A DNA stretch of 45,680 nucleotides, taken from JAHEAO01 sp041633555 (GTDB lineage: Bacteria; Pseudomonadota; Alphaproteobacteria; Rhodobacterales; Rhodobacteraceae). Below the pieces are notes generated by a model. It was not told the DNA's origin. It made no database searches and saw only the letters and a program-made list of their open reading frames with translations. The stretch is from contig JBFKFZ010000022.1 of the NCBI GenBank assembly GCA_041633555.1, positions 1 through 45,680 of the forward strand, given 5' to 3'. This document shows positions 25,603 through 34,559 of the stretch, in pieces (the stretch's first letter is position 1; each line of letters begins with the position of its first letter). The translations under genes were made by a program, and so were the position numbers.

Positions 25603-27555
25603 ATGAAGCGTATGGTATTCGGGCTGGCGCTGGTGCTGGCGCTATGCACCGGTGCGCAGGCACAGGACAATACTCAGAACAAGGCAGCGGTCGCGGCGGT
25701 CGTCTCGACGCTCAAGGCAATCGAGAAGCGGGACTGGGCCCGCGCCAGGGCAGAGATCGGTCCTGCCGGCACCATCGGCCGTGATATCATGGACTGGCAC
25801 CTGCTCAGGTACGACCAGGGAAATTTTGAAGATTATCAGGACTTTCTGGCCCGCCGCCCGGACTGGCCAGGCCTGCCCTACCTGCGCAAGGCCGGAGAGC
25901 GCAAGATCCCGAGCCACGCAAGCGCCAGCGACGTCATCGCCTATTTCGTCGGGCAAGAACCGCAGACCGGCGTCGGCGCCCTTCGCCTGTCCGCCGCGCT
26001 GCGATCCACCGGAGCCGCCGACAAGGCCACGGCGGTCATCGTGAAGGCATGGACAGAGCTGTCGCTGTCGACCGACGAGGAAAGGGCGTTTCTCGCGCAA
26101 TTCTCGAAGACACTGGCGCCGCATCATGCCGCGCGGCAGGACATGCTGCTCTGGCGCGACTACGCCAGCGAAGCCGAACGGATGATGCCGCTCGTTGACG
26201 CCGGAACCGCCAAGCTCGCCGCGGCGCGGATCGCACTGATCCGCCGCGACGCTGGCGTAGACGCGCGAATCGCCGCCGTTCCGTCCGCGCTCGCCGACGA
26301 TCCCGGGCTTGCCTATGCCCGGTTCCAGTGGCGCGACGCCAAGCGCCGCATAGATGACGCCACCGCACTGATGCAGGAACGAAGCGGCTCTGCCGCCGCG
26401 CTCGGCCGGCCCGAAGCATGGGGCGACCGGCGCCGCGACTTCGCGCGCCAGCTGATGCGTGACGGCAAGGCAAAGGAGGCCTATCGCCTTGCCAGCCGCC
26501 ACTATCTGACGGAAGGCAATGATTACTCCGACCTCGAATGGCTGTCGGGCTTCATCGCCCTGACTGACCTCAATGATCCCGAAACCGCTCTGACGCATTT
26601 CCGCCGGCTGCGCATCGCCGTCGCGACGCCCATTTCATTGGGCCGCGCCGGCTATTGGGAAGGCCGCGCCTACGAGGCCTTGGGCCGCGCCGAAGACGCT
26701 CGCGCGGCCTATGAATTCGGGGGGGAGTTCCAGACCAGCTTTTACGGCCTCCTCGCCGCCGAGAAAGCCGGGATGCCGATGGATCCGGGGCTCGTCGGCG
26801 GTGAAAGCTACGCCGACTGGCGCACGGCCGCTTTCGTCAATTCCTCGGTCTTTCAGGCCGCGAAACTCCTCTGGGCCGCCGACCAGCCGTTGCTCTTCAC
26901 GCGATTCCTGAGGCATCTTGCCGAATCCCTGACGCCCGTCGAACAGGGACAGCTCGCCGAAATGGCGCTGCAACTCGATCAGCCCTACGCGGCGGTCTAT
27001 CTGGCGAAATATGCCGCGGATGCCGGGGTGGTCCTGATGCGGCCCTATTTCCCCTTGCCGGCGCTGGCCAAGGAAAGCTTTCCGGTTCCCACCGAACTTG
27101 CTCTGTCGATCGCGCGCCGGGAAAGCGAGTTTTACGCCCAGGCGCGCAGTCCCGCCGGGGCGCGCGGCCTGATGCAGGTCATGCCCGGCACCGCCAAGCT
27201 AATGGCTGCGAAGCTGGGCCTGCCCTACGAGGTCAACCGACTGACTTCCGATCCCGGCTACAACACCGCACTGGGCAGCGCTTATCTCGCCCATCTCATC
27301 GAGAAGTTCGGCCCGGCCTATGTGCTCGTTGCCGCGGGTTACAATGCCGGGCCTGGACGACCTGCAAGCTGGATCAAGACCTATGGCGATCCGCGTGACC
27401 CCAATGTCGATGCCGTCGATTGGGTCGAGCATATCCCGTTCAACGAGACCCGGAACTATGTGATGCGGGTCATGGAATCGGTGGTGATCTACCGCGCCCG
27501 CCTCTCGGGCCAGACCGGTCCGATCCGGCTGTCAGCGGAACTCAAGGGGCGCTAG
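25603..27555 (+). CDS. slt: Soluble lytic murein transglycosylase (Slt70 type)
   Basis: A 650-residue periplasmic muramidase that cleaves peptidoglycan glycan strands with 1,6-anhydro product formation. It has a signal peptide (MKRMVFGLALVLALCTGAQA, residues 1-20), a long alpha-superhelical part with repeated helix pairs, and a C-terminal SLT domain (about 500-630). The catalytic Glu507 is in RRESEF, followed by ARGLMQVMPGTA and AGYNAGPGR, all standard. ATG at 25603 was chosen for the signal peptide; an ATG at 25582 is also in frame. The 3' end overlaps the converging EamA gene by 14 bases. Confidence 0.95.
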   Translation: MKRMVFGLALVLALCTGAQAQDNTQNKAAVAAVVSTLKAIEKRDWARARAEIGPAGTIGRDIMDWHLLRYDQGNFEDYQDFLARRPDWPGLPYLRKAGERKIPSHASASDVIAYFVGQEPQTGVGALRLSAALRSTGAADKATAVIVKAWTELSLSTDEERAFLAQFSKTLAPHHAARQDMLLWRDYASEAERMMPLVDAGTAKLAAARIALIRRDAGVDARIAAVPSALADDPGLAYARFQWRDAKRRIDDATALMQERSGSAAALGRPEAWGDRRRDFARQLMRDGKAKEAYRLASRHYLTEGNDYSDLEWLSGFIALTDLNDPETALTHFRRLRIAVATPISLGRAGYWEGRAYEALGRAEDARAAYEFGGEFQTSFYGLLAAEKAGMPMDPGLVGGESYADWRTAAFVNSSVFQAAKLLWAADQPLLFTRFLRHLAESLTPVEQGQLAEMALQLDQPYAAVYLAKYAADAGVVLMRPYFPLPALAKESFPVPTELALSIARRESEFYAQARSPAGARGLMQVMPGTAKLMAAKLGLPYEVNRLTSDPGYNTALGSAYLAHLIEKFGPAYVLVAAGYNAGPGRPASWIKTYGDPRDPNVDAVDWVEHIPFNETRNYVMRVMESVVIYRARLSGQTGPIRLSAELKGR

Positions 27556-28417
27556 CCCGGCGCCGTTCCCGCCAGAGCGTGAAGATTCCAGCCGCGACGA
27601 CAAGTCCGGCGCCGAAGGCGACGTTCGATTTCAGCGTTTCGCTGAAGACGACAAGACCGATGACCGAGGCGAAGACCAGCTGCAGATAGGCAAAGGGCTG
27701 AACTGCGCTCGCCTCGGCAACCTCGTAGCAGCGGATCAGCAGCCAGTGGCCCAGCGCCCCGGTGACGCAGAGGGTCGCCATGAAGCCATAGTCGCGCGGC
27801 GCCATTGGCTCCCAGAACCAGATGCCCGTCAGGGTCATGGCGAACGCGCCCGCGACCCCGGTCCAGAAAAAGCTGGTCGCAGTGCTGTCGCGCCGCGCCG
27901 CGTAGCGTGTCAGCAGGCCGTAAAGCGCGAACATCGTCGCCGAGGCCAGCGGCACCAAAGCCGTGACTGCAAACACGGTGCGGCCCGGATCGAGGATGAT
28001 CAGCACGCCGACGAAGCCGACGCCGATGGCGCTCCAGCGCCGCCAACCGACCCTTTCACCCAGGATCGGGCCAGAAAGGGCCGCAATCAGCAGCGGATAG
28101 CTCGTGAAAACGGCATGCGACTCGATCAGCCCCAGCAGGATGAAGGCAAGGACCATGACGCAGATCTCGGCCGCCAGCAGCAAACCCCGCAGGATCTGAA
28201 GCGGCAGCTGCGTCGTCGCGGCTGCCTGCCGGATACCTCCGGCCTTGCGGCTGGCCAGCGCCACGACAAAGGCCGCGAAGAACCAGTAGCGGATCATCAC
28301 GACCATCATCACGTTGTACTCGCCCGCCAGATGCCGCGACAGCCCGTCCTGAACCGCGAATACGAAGGTCGTCGCAATCATCAGGAGGATGCCAAGCCGG
28401 GTATTGCTCTCGCTCAT
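27542..28417 (-). CDS. EamA/DMT-family transporter
   Basis: A 291-residue, ten-helix membrane protein built from two EamA repeats, of the drug/metabolite transporter superfamily (RhaT/YdcZ-like). The phrases ILLGLIESHAVFTSYPLLIAALSG-type helix 4 and GVLIILDPG at the repeat end are typical. Substrate unknown; members export amino acids, nucleosides and other metabolites. The frame runs further upstream but the ATG at 28417 overlaps the mnmD stop by 4 bases (ATGA), implying coupled translation. Confidence 0.9.
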   Translation of the reverse strand: MSESNTRLGILLMIATTFVFAVQDGLSRHLAGEYNVMMVVMIRYWFFAAFVVALASRKAGGIRQAAATTQLPLQILRGLLLAAEICVMVLAFILLGLIESHAVFTSYPLLIAALSGPILGERVGWRRWSAIGVGFVGVLIILDPGRTVFAVTALVPLASATMFALYGLLTRYAARRDSTATSFFWTGVAGAFAMTLTGIWFWEPMAPRDYGFMATLCVTGALGHWLLIRCYEVAEASAVQPFAYLQLVFASVIGLVVFSETLKSNVAFGAGLVVAAGIFTLWRERRRASAP

Positions 28418-29097
28418 TCCGGTGACCTGAGCCGGCCGATCGTCATATGTCGCTTGCGGCCAAAGCCCGGCGCCCGCTCGACCACGAATCCGGCCTCTGC
28501 AAGCGACTGCCGCACATGGCCTGCGGCGGTGTAGGTCGCGAAAGTGCCATTCGGGGCCGTGTGGCGCGCCACTTCGGCCATCAACTCGGGATTCCAGATC
28601 TCCGGGTTCTTGGCCGGCGAGAACCCGTCCAGATACCAGGCATCCGCCCGGCCCGACCACTCTGGCAGGGTCTTTCTCGCATCGCCCACGATGATCGAGA
28701 CCTCGATACCGGGCAGATTGAAATTCTGCGCGCCGCGCTCCCAGGCCGCCAGATAGGGCTGCAACAAGTCGCCGGGGATCGGGAAATGCGCCAATGCGTG
28801 GCGGATGTCTTCGAGCGGAAGCGGTTCCGCCTCGAAGCTGACGAAGCGCACCGGTCCCTCGGCGCGCGACCCCTGCAGGGCAATAGCCGTGGCCAGGAGG
28901 TTCAGCCCGGTGCCGAAGCCGAGTTCCGCGATACAGAAGCCCGCGCGGGCACGGGCGGGCAGGTCATTTCCGGCCAGAAACACATGCCTCGTCTCTGCGT
29001 AGCCATCCTCAAGCGAAAAATAGGGATCATCGTAGCGCGCCGAAACCGGCGTTCCGCCGTTGCGCCACTCCACCAAGGCTCTCTGGTCTGCTGTCAT
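28414..29097 (-). CDS. mnmD: tRNA (mnm5s2U34) methyltransferase MnmD
   Basis: A 227-residue SAM-dependent methyltransferase equal to the methyltransferase half of MnmC; it makes the last methylation of 5-methylaminomethyl-2-thiouridine at tRNA position 34. SAM motif ELGFGTGLN at 58-66 and the family signature DGFSPAKNPEIW at 157-168 are intact. The frame extends to 29154, but that would overlap the divergent oxidoreductase start, so ATG at 29097 is preferred; its ribosome site is weak. Confidence 0.9.
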   Translation of the reverse strand: MTADQRALVEWRNGGTPVSARYDDPYFSLEDGYAETRHVFLAGNDLPARARAGFCIAELGFGTGLNLLATAIALQGSRAEGPVRFVSFEAEPLPLEDIRHALAHFPIPGDLLQPYLAAWERGAQNFNLPGIEVSIIVGDARKTLPEWSGRADAWYLDGFSPAKNPEIWNPELMAEVARHTAPNGTFATYTAAGHVRQSLAEAGFVVERAPGFGRKRHMTIGRLRSPE

Positions 29098-29162
29098 GTG
29101 ATGGCCTACACCCGTACCGCGCGCGACAATGGGCAAGGGGGCCGGGATTGGCAAGGATCGAC

Positions 29163-30188
29163 ATGACCGTGATGGGAGCCGGGATATTCGGCCTCTCCAT
29201 CGCCTGGACTTGCCTTCAACGCGGCGCCCGCCTGCGCATCATCGACCCGCGCGGACCCGGCGGCGGTGCAAGCGGCGGTGTCGTCGGGGCGCTCGCACCC
29301 CACACGCCGGATAACTGGAACGACAAGAAGGCGTTCCAGTTCGAGAGCCTGATGATGGCCGCGCCGTTCTGGGCCGCGGTCGATGCTGCCAGCGGCCGGA
29401 ATTCCGGTTTTGGCCGTACCGGGCGATTGCAGCGGATCGCAGATGACCGCGCCCTGTCGCTCGCCCGCGACCGCGCGACCTACGCCGCGGACCACTGGCA
29501 GGGCAAGGCCGACTGGCAGGTTCGCCCGGCGCAGGATTTCGGCGGCTGGGCACCTGCGAGCACATCTGGATTTCTCGTCCACGATTCGCTCACCGCCCGG
29601 ATAGACCCGCGACGCGCCTGTGCGTCACTCGCCGCCGCCCTGGTCGATGGCGGTGCAGAGTTGTTGCGCGACCACCAGCCAGAGGGAAAGGTCGTCTGGG
29701 CAACCGGCCATGAGGGGCTGCAGGCGCTGTCGCAGAACCTCGGGCGACCGGTTGGCGGCGGTGTCAAGGGACAGGCCATGCTGCTGCGCCACGACGCCGG
29801 CGACGCCCCGCAACTCTTTGCAGACTCGCTGCACATCATCCCTCACGACAACAGAACGGTGGCCATAGGATCAACCAGCGAACGCGACTTTGACGCGCCC
29901 GATACGACCGACGATCAGCTTGACGCGCTGCTGGAGCGGGCGATTTCCGTCTGTCCCGTGCTGAGCGGTGCCGATGTCATCGCGCGCTGGGCAGGCGTCC
30001 GGCCACGCGCGAAGAGCCGCGCGCCGATGCTTGGCCCCTACCCCGGCCGTGCGGACCAGTTCATCGCCAATGGCGGCTTCAAGATCGGCTTCGGCATGGC
30101 CCCGAAAGTCGCCGAGGTCATGGCCGACCTCATTCTCGAGAACCGGAACCGGATCCCCGAAGCGTTCCGGGTCGAGGCGAACCTCTAG
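29163..30188 (+). CDS. FAD-dependent oxidoreductase (DAO family), likely MnmC oxidoreductase-half counterpart
   Basis: A 341-residue DAO-fold flavoprotein. The Rossmann motif GAGIFGLS is at residues 5-12, an FAD-binding acidic end follows at IIDPRGPGG, and the C-terminal GGFKIGFGMAPKVAE closes the FAD site. It is divergent from mnmD, so the two probably reproduce the bifunctional MnmC: this enzyme would remove the carboxymethyl group from cmnm5s2U and MnmD would methylate. Glycine/D-amino acid oxidation is an alternative. ATG at 29163 has AAGGA 6 bases upstream; a TTG at 29148 is possible. Its stop shares CTAG with the converging neighbour's stop. Confidence 0.85.
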   Translation: MTVMGAGIFGLSIAWTCLQRGARLRIIDPRGPGGGASGGVVGALAPHTPDNWNDKKAFQFESLMMAAPFWAAVDAASGRNSGFGRTGRLQRIADDRALSLARDRATYAADHWQGKADWQVRPAQDFGGWAPASTSGFLVHDSLTARIDPRRACASLAAALVDGGAELLRDHQPEGKVVWATGHEGLQALSQNLGRPVGGGVKGQAMLLRHDAGDAPQLFADSLHIIPHDNRTVAIGSTSERDFDAPDTTDDQLDALLERAISVCPVLSGADVIARWAGVRPRAKSRAPMLGPYPGRADQFIANGGFKIGFGMAPKVAEVMADLILENRNRIPEAFRVEANL

Positions 30189-30988
30189 CCCGCCTCGGCC
30201 TCCATGCAAAGCCGACCGTCCGGCCCCCGCACCCAAAGCCTGCCGTCCTTCCGGCAAAGCTCGGCATCCTCGCCCAGTATCAGCGGGGCCGTCGCACGGA
30301 AACTGAATCGGGTAAGGCCGCCCATTTCTTCCTCCGCCAGAAGAATCAGCAACTGCGCCATCAGCGGCCCATGCACGACCAGCCCGGCATAGCCCTCGAC
30401 CCGGCGGGCATAATCGAGGTCATAGTGAATGCGATGGCCGTTGAAAGTCAGGGCTGAGTAGCGGAATAGCAGCGTCGAATCGAAGCTGACCGGTCTGAAG
30501 ATCGTTTCATCCACAGGCGATGGCGGCCCGCTCGCCGGGCCGGTATCGGAACGCGGCATGCGGTAAACGATGTCCTGATGCTCGGTCAGGCAAAGCCGGC
30601 TCTCCTGCCAGATTTCATGGCGCAGGGTGACAAATCCCAGCGGCCCGCTGCGGCCCTGTTTCCGGGTTGTCGCCTCGACGATGCTGCGCCTTTCCGCCGG
30701 ATGACCCAGCAGAACCGGGGCGTCGAACTGCAGCCGGCCTCCCGCCCACATGCGGATCGGCAGGCCAAGGTCGGGGATCAGGCCGCTGCCGAGCTGGACA
30801 TGCCCGTCCGGGCCCAGCCGCGCTGGCGGCTGCGCATCCCAGAAATAGATCTGTTGCCAGAAGGGCGGCATGGCCTCGCCGGATTTCGGCGGCGTACCGG
30901 GCAAACCGAGCGTGGCGTGAAGGGCAGCCGCTCTTGCCGGGTCGAGCGGGTCCGTGATCGACAGGCTCTGACCTGCTGACCGGGTCAT
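30185..30988 (-). CDS. MaoC/HTD2-like hotdog acyl-CoA hydratase
   Basis: A 267-residue double-hotdog protein of the HTD2/mesaconyl-C4-CoA (3-methylfumaryl-CoA) hydratase type. The N-terminal half contains PPFWQQIYFWDA; the C-terminal half has the hydratase core FNGHRIHYDLDYAR and VVHGPLMAQLL, with the Asp/His residues expected for activity. Substrate could be a branched or dicarboxylic enoyl-CoA; no pathway genes adjoin, so the specific reaction is open. GGGGAG lies 8 bases before the ATG. Converges with the FAD oxidoreductase with a 4-base overlap. Confidence 0.85.
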   Translation of the reverse strand: MTRSAGQSLSITDPLDPARAAALHATLGLPGTPPKSGEAMPPFWQQIYFWDAQPPARLGPDGHVQLGSGLIPDLGLPIRMWAGGRLQFDAPVLLGHPAERRSIVEATTRKQGRSGPLGFVTLRHEIWQESRLCLTEHQDIVYRMPRSDTGPASGPPSPVDETIFRPVSFDSTLLFRYSALTFNGHRIHYDLDYARRVEGYAGLVVHGPLMAQLLILLAEEEMGGLTRFSFRATAPLILGEDAELCRKDGRLWVRGPDGRLCMEAEAG

Positions 30989-31031
30989 GCCAAGCTCCCC
31001 GTCGCAACGTCAGGCGGAAAACCGACGGACC

Positions 31032-31739
31032 TCATCCGACGCCGATCTCATCGACCAGCGCCGTCAGCGCGCCCAGCGTCTCGATCTGCCGGTAGCGCGG
31101 ATGGCCCAGCGGCGGCTCGTGATGTTCCAGCACCCATGTCAGGGAATGCGGAACGTAGACCCCCCATCCGCCGGCTTCGATCGCCGGAACCACGTCGGAT
31201 TTCATCGAGTTTCCGACCATCATCGCCGCATCCGGTCCGGTGCCGTGACGCGCGAAGATCTGGCTGTAGACGGGCGCGGTCTTGTCCGACACGATCTCGA
31301 CCCCGTCAAAGAGATCCCCTAAGCCGGACTGCGCCAGCTTGCGCTCTTGGTCCAGCAGGTCACCCTTGGTGATCAAGAGCAGGCGAAACCCGTCCGCCAG
31401 GGCCTCGACCGTCTCTCTGGCATGGGGCAGCAGTTCGATCGGATGCCGCAGCATGTCCTGCCCGGCCTCGATCAACTCCCGGATCACCGAGCCGGGCACC
31501 CTGTCTTCCGTCACCTCGATCGCCGTCTCGATCATCGAAAGCACGAACCCCTTAATGCCAAAGCCATAGTGCCCAAGGTTGCGCCGCTCTGCGGCGAGCA
31601 GGCGGTCGGCTAGGTGATCGGCCTCGGCATAGTCCGCCAGAAGGCTTTCGAATCGTTCCTGCGTCATCCGGAAGAACTGTTCGTTCTGCCAGAGCGTATC
31701 GTCGGCATCGAAACCAATTGTTGTCAATTTGTTGGCCAT
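31032..31739 (-). CDS. HAD-superfamily phosphohydrolase
   Basis: A 235-residue HAD hydrolase. Motif I is DADDTLW at 11-17 (nucleophile Asp11, acid Asp13), motif II Thr in LLITKGD, motif III Lys in SDKTAPVY and motif IV in MVGNSMKSDVVPA, all present. The cap insert between motifs I and II is helical (C1 type). The family includes phosphoglycolate and nucleotide phosphatases; substrate cannot be read from sequence. A 43-base gap separates it from the upstream MaoC-like gene on the same strand direction, and it is divergent from clpS. Confidence 0.88.
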   Translation of the reverse strand: MANKLTTIGFDADDTLWQNEQFFRMTQERFESLLADYAEADHLADRLLAAERRNLGHYGFGIKGFVLSMIETAIEVTEDRVPGSVIRELIEAGQDMLRHPIELLPHARETVEALADGFRLLLITKGDLLDQERKLAQSGLGDLFDGVEIVSDKTAPVYSQIFARHGTGPDAAMMVGNSMKSDVVPAIEAGGWGVYVPHSLTWVLEHHEPPLGHPRYRQIETLGALTALVDEIGVG

Positions 31740-31859
31740 ACCGGTCCCATGCTCCTTCGAATCGCGCCCCGCAGGCGGACCGCCCCCTTTTCACTGGCTT
31801 CTCAGCCCTTATATAGTCCGCCCAGAGCCGCGAAAATTCAAACTGTCGGAGAACGTCTT

Positions 31860-32201
31860 TTGAAGACACCCCTTCACATGATGTCTGACAAGACCGACCA
31901 GACGGATGGTGAAACGGGCGTTGTCACCAAGACCAAGCCCCAGACCAAGCGCCCGCCGCTTTACAAGGTGATGCTTCTCAACGACGATTTCACGCCGATG
32001 GAATTCGTCGTGCACGTGCTCGAACGGTTCTTCGGCCTCAATCACGCGCAGGCCTTCGAAATCATGTTGACCGTGCACAAGAAAGGGCTGGCCGTCGTCG
32101 GTGTCTTCTCTTACGAGATCGCGGAAACCAAAGTGAGCCAGGTCATGGATTTCGCACGTCGCCATCAGCATCCGCTGCAATGCACCATGGAAAAGGAATA
32201 G
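31860..32201 (+). CDS. clpS: ClpS adaptor of the ClpAP protease
   Basis: ClpS delivers N-end rule substrates to ClpAP. The core YKVMLLNDDFTPMEFVV (positions 35-51 of the 113-residue form), the ERFFGLN helix and the C-terminal HQHPLQCTMEKE are textbook for alphaproteobacterial ClpS. The N-degron pocket residues (NDD, TPMEFV, M, H) are intact. A TTG at 31860 has GGAG 8 bases upstream, while the ATG at 31878 (107 aa) has none, so the TTG is taken as start with moderate certainty. clpA is not downstream. Confidence 0.93.
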   Translation: MKTPLHMMSDKTDQTDGETGVVTKTKPQTKRPPLYKVMLLNDDFTPMEFVVHVLERFFGLNHAQAFEIMLTVHKKGLAVVGVFSYEIAETKVSQVMDFARRHQHPLQCTMEKE

Positions 32202-32218
32202 GGCTTGCCGCCCCGGCC

Positions 32219-33214
32219 ATGAGCCCGTCGCGCCTCTCCATTGCCATTGATGACAAGCTTGTTTCGCTGCCGGAATCCGGCCGCATCGTCGTATATCGCC
32301 CGCGGGCCGGAACTGACCTGTCGGCGTTGCCGCGGAACAGGGTGCAGGTCGTACAGGGCTTCCGCCCGGATCATGACAGCTTTGTCCATGTCGGTTTCGA
32401 AACGGCCGCGACGGCCAGCGGAACCTTTTCCCTCGCCATCGTGTTCCTGCCGCGCGCCAAGATCGAGGCGCGCGCGCTGATCGCCGAGGCAGCCCAGATC
32501 ACCGGCGGCGGACCGGTCGTGGTGGACGGACAAAAGACGGATGGCGTCGACAGCATCCTGAAGGATTGCCGCAAGCGCGGGGCCGAGATTGGCGCGGTTT
32601 TTTCGAAGGCGCACGGCAAGATATTCGTGCTCACCGGCGGCAGTTTCGACGACTGGACCGTTGCGGGGCGCGAGATCCGGCTGACCGACGGATATGTGAC
32701 CTTGCCCGGCCTGTTCTCTTCCGACGCCATCGACCGCGGCTCTGCCGTCCTCGCCGCCGCCTTGCCGAAGGACCTGTCCGGTCGGGTCGCGGACCTCGGC
32801 GCCGGCTGGGGCTACCTGGCGTCTCGGGTGCTGCGAAGCCTGAAGGTGACCGAGTGTCACCTGGTCGAGGCAGAGCATGCCGCCCTCGACTGCGCGCGCC
32901 GGAATGTCTTCGACCCGCGCGCGCGGTTCCACTGGGCCGATGCAACGGCCTTTCAACCCGACACCGCGTACGACGCGATCGTGATGAACCCGCCCTTTCA
33001 CACCACCCGCGCCGCCGAACCCGACATCGGCCGGGCCTTCATCCAGTCTGCCGCCCGGATGATCCGGCCAAATGGCGTTCTATGGCTGGTCGCGAATCGT
33101 CATTTGCCTTATGAAGCCGCCCTGACTGCCGCATTTCACGAAGTATCGGAGATCACGGGCGACGCGTCGTTCAAGGTGTTTCGCGCCGCCAGACCTCGCC
33201 GCAAGCCGGGCTGA
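32219..33214 (+). CDS. Class I SAM methyltransferase, RsmC/RlmG-like
   Basis: A 331-residue protein with the two-lobed layout of 16S rRNA (guanine-1207-N2) methyltransferase RsmC: a degenerate N-terminal lobe and a C-terminal Rossmann lobe with DLGAGWGYL at 192-200 and the base-methylation motif NPPF at 257-260. NPPF fits N2-guanine or N6-adenine methylation. It lies 17 bases after clpS on the same strand, but its ribosome site is poor, so coupling or a different start (the frame is open from 32180) is possible. Confidence 0.85.
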   Translation: MSPSRLSIAIDDKLVSLPESGRIVVYRPRAGTDLSALPRNRVQVVQGFRPDHDSFVHVGFETAATASGTFSLAIVFLPRAKIEARALIAEAAQITGGGPVVVDGQKTDGVDSILKDCRKRGAEIGAVFSKAHGKIFVLTGGSFDDWTVAGREIRLTDGYVTLPGLFSSDAIDRGSAVLAAALPKDLSGRVADLGAGWGYLASRVLRSLKVTECHLVEAEHAALDCARRNVFDPRARFHWADATAFQPDTAYDAIVMNPPFHTTRAAEPDIGRAFIQSAARMIRPNGVLWLVANRHLPYEAALTAAFHEVSEITGDASFKVFRAARPRRKPG

Positions 33215-33250
33215 TCCGGCAGGTGCAAATCCATAACGGAAAGTCCAACC

Positions 33251-34063
33251 ATGTCTTTTGCCATCGCAGGAAAGACCGCCATCGTCACCGGTGCGGCCAA
33301 TGGTATCGGCCTCGCCATCGCGCGCCACTTCGTGACGCAGCGGGCGAATGTCATGTTCGTCGATCTGGATGAGGCGCGCCTGATGGAAGAAGTCGGTGAG
33401 GCCGCATCCGAAGACGGCAACGGCGTCAAGCTGTTCGTCGGCGATCTGCGCAAGAAGCTGACCCTCGCCAACCTGCTGTCGGCCACTATCGACGCGTTCG
33501 ACCGGATCGATATCCTGGTCAATGCCAGCCGCCAGATCGCGCTGACCGAAACGCTCAGCACCGATGATACGTCGATGGACCTTATGATCGAACAGAACCT
33601 GATGACCAGCTATCGCCTGTCACAGGTCATCGCCCGCAGGATGATCGCCCAGGCCGAGAAGGACGAGGAAAACGAAGGTCAGGTCGGCTCCATCATCAAC
33701 CTGTCCTCGATTGCGGCTGTGCATACCCATCCCGACCTTCTCGCCTATTCTGTCAGCACCGCCGCCGTCGAGCAGATGACCCGTTCGATGGCCTTGGCGC
33801 TGGCCTCAAAGGGCGTCCGCGTCAACGCCATTTCCTTTGGCAGCGTCATGAGCAGCAGCCTGCGGGATGCGATGCGCGAGGATGACGACCTCCGGGACAA
33901 CCTGGTCCGTCATACGCCATTGGGCCGCATTGCCGGCGCGACCGAACTGGCCGAAACCGCACAATATCTGGCCTCGGACGCGTCGGGATTCGTCACCGGT
34001 CAGGTTCTGGTCGTCGATGGCGGGCGGTGCCTTGTCGATACCGTGGATGCACCCTCCCATTAA
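33251..34063 (+). CDS. Short-chain dehydrogenase/reductase with a non-canonical active site
   Basis: A 270-residue classical-length SDR. The NAD(P) motif TGAANGIG is at 13-20, the catalytic-serine region NLSSIAAV near 150-157 and Tyr166 in AYSVST. The usual YxxxK lysine is replaced by Thr170, and the NNAG motif reads VNAS at 90-93. The C-terminus VTGQVLVVDGG is standard. The changed lysine suggests altered or absent oxidoreductase activity, or a regulatory or structural role. GGAAAG lies about 7 bases before the ATG. The likely substrate is unknown. Confidence 0.88.
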   Translation: MSFAIAGKTAIVTGAANGIGLAIARHFVTQRANVMFVDLDEARLMEEVGEAASEDGNGVKLFVGDLRKKLTLANLLSATIDAFDRIDILVNASRQIALTETLSTDDTSMDLMIEQNLMTSYRLSQVIARRMIAQAEKDEENEGQVGSIINLSSIAAVHTHPDLLAYSVSTAAVEQMTRSMALALASKGVRVNAISFGSVMSSSLRDAMREDDDLRDNLVRHTPLGRIAGATELAETAQYLASDASGFVTGQVLVVDGGRCLVDTVDAPSH

Positions 34064-34069
34064 GGCCGT

Positions 34070-34447
34070 CTATTCGGCGGGATAGGTGGCATTGCAGGCC
34101 GCCAACCGTGGCTCAGCCCGTCTTGCCAGCTCTGCCCGCTTCTCGACCATCGATTCCAGCCGTCGCTGCTCTGCCGTCAGGTCAACCGCAACCGGTACCC
34201 GGCGGGTCCGGTCATAGGGCTCCCAGCAATAATGAAAGCTTCCGTCCTTGCGGCGTCCGCAGATCACGAAGTCCCAGGTCGTGTAACTCTGGATGCCATA
34301 TCCATAGCCGCGCTGGATGTTGCCCTGGCTTTCACCGATCAGCCGGTCCAGTACCCGGATGTCCCTTGTTGCGCTCGCGATGCATTGCTCGCGCGGCGTC
34401 GCGCAGGCGGTAAGCACCAGCAGCGGCAGAAAAACCAGATGTTTCAT
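34070..34447 (-). CDS. Small lipoprotein, hypothetical
   Basis: A 125-residue predicted lipoprotein: signal peptide MKHLVFLPLLVLTAC with lipobox LTAC and Cys15. The mature part starts with a helical stretch, then an YGYGIQSYTTWD/FVICG region rich in aromatics with paired Cys, and ends in a helical, Arg/Glu-rich segment (AEQRRLESMVEKRAELARR at 91-109). AGGGG lies 8 bases before the ATG. It converges with the SDR gene (6 bases apart). Function unknown. Confidence 0.8.
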   Translation of the reverse strand: MKHLVFLPLLVLTACATPREQCIASATRDIRVLDRLIGESQGNIQRGYGYGIQSYTTWDFVICGRRKDGSFHYCWEPYDRTRRVPVAVDLTAEQRRLESMVEKRAELARRAEPRLAACNATYPAE

Positions 34448-34559
34448 CGCGGCCCCTTTGACAATGGCTGCAGCTGCTAAGATAGGTCGCAGGCGGCCGG
34501 AGTTAAAGCAGGTTAGAGCTGTCCGCGGGCAACGCGGATGGCAGTGAAGGAGAGCGGCA

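Noticed and set aside
32165..33001. 278-codon leftward frame antisense to the RsmC-like gene
   Set aside because: Shadow of a clear methyltransferase with intact motifs on the other strand.
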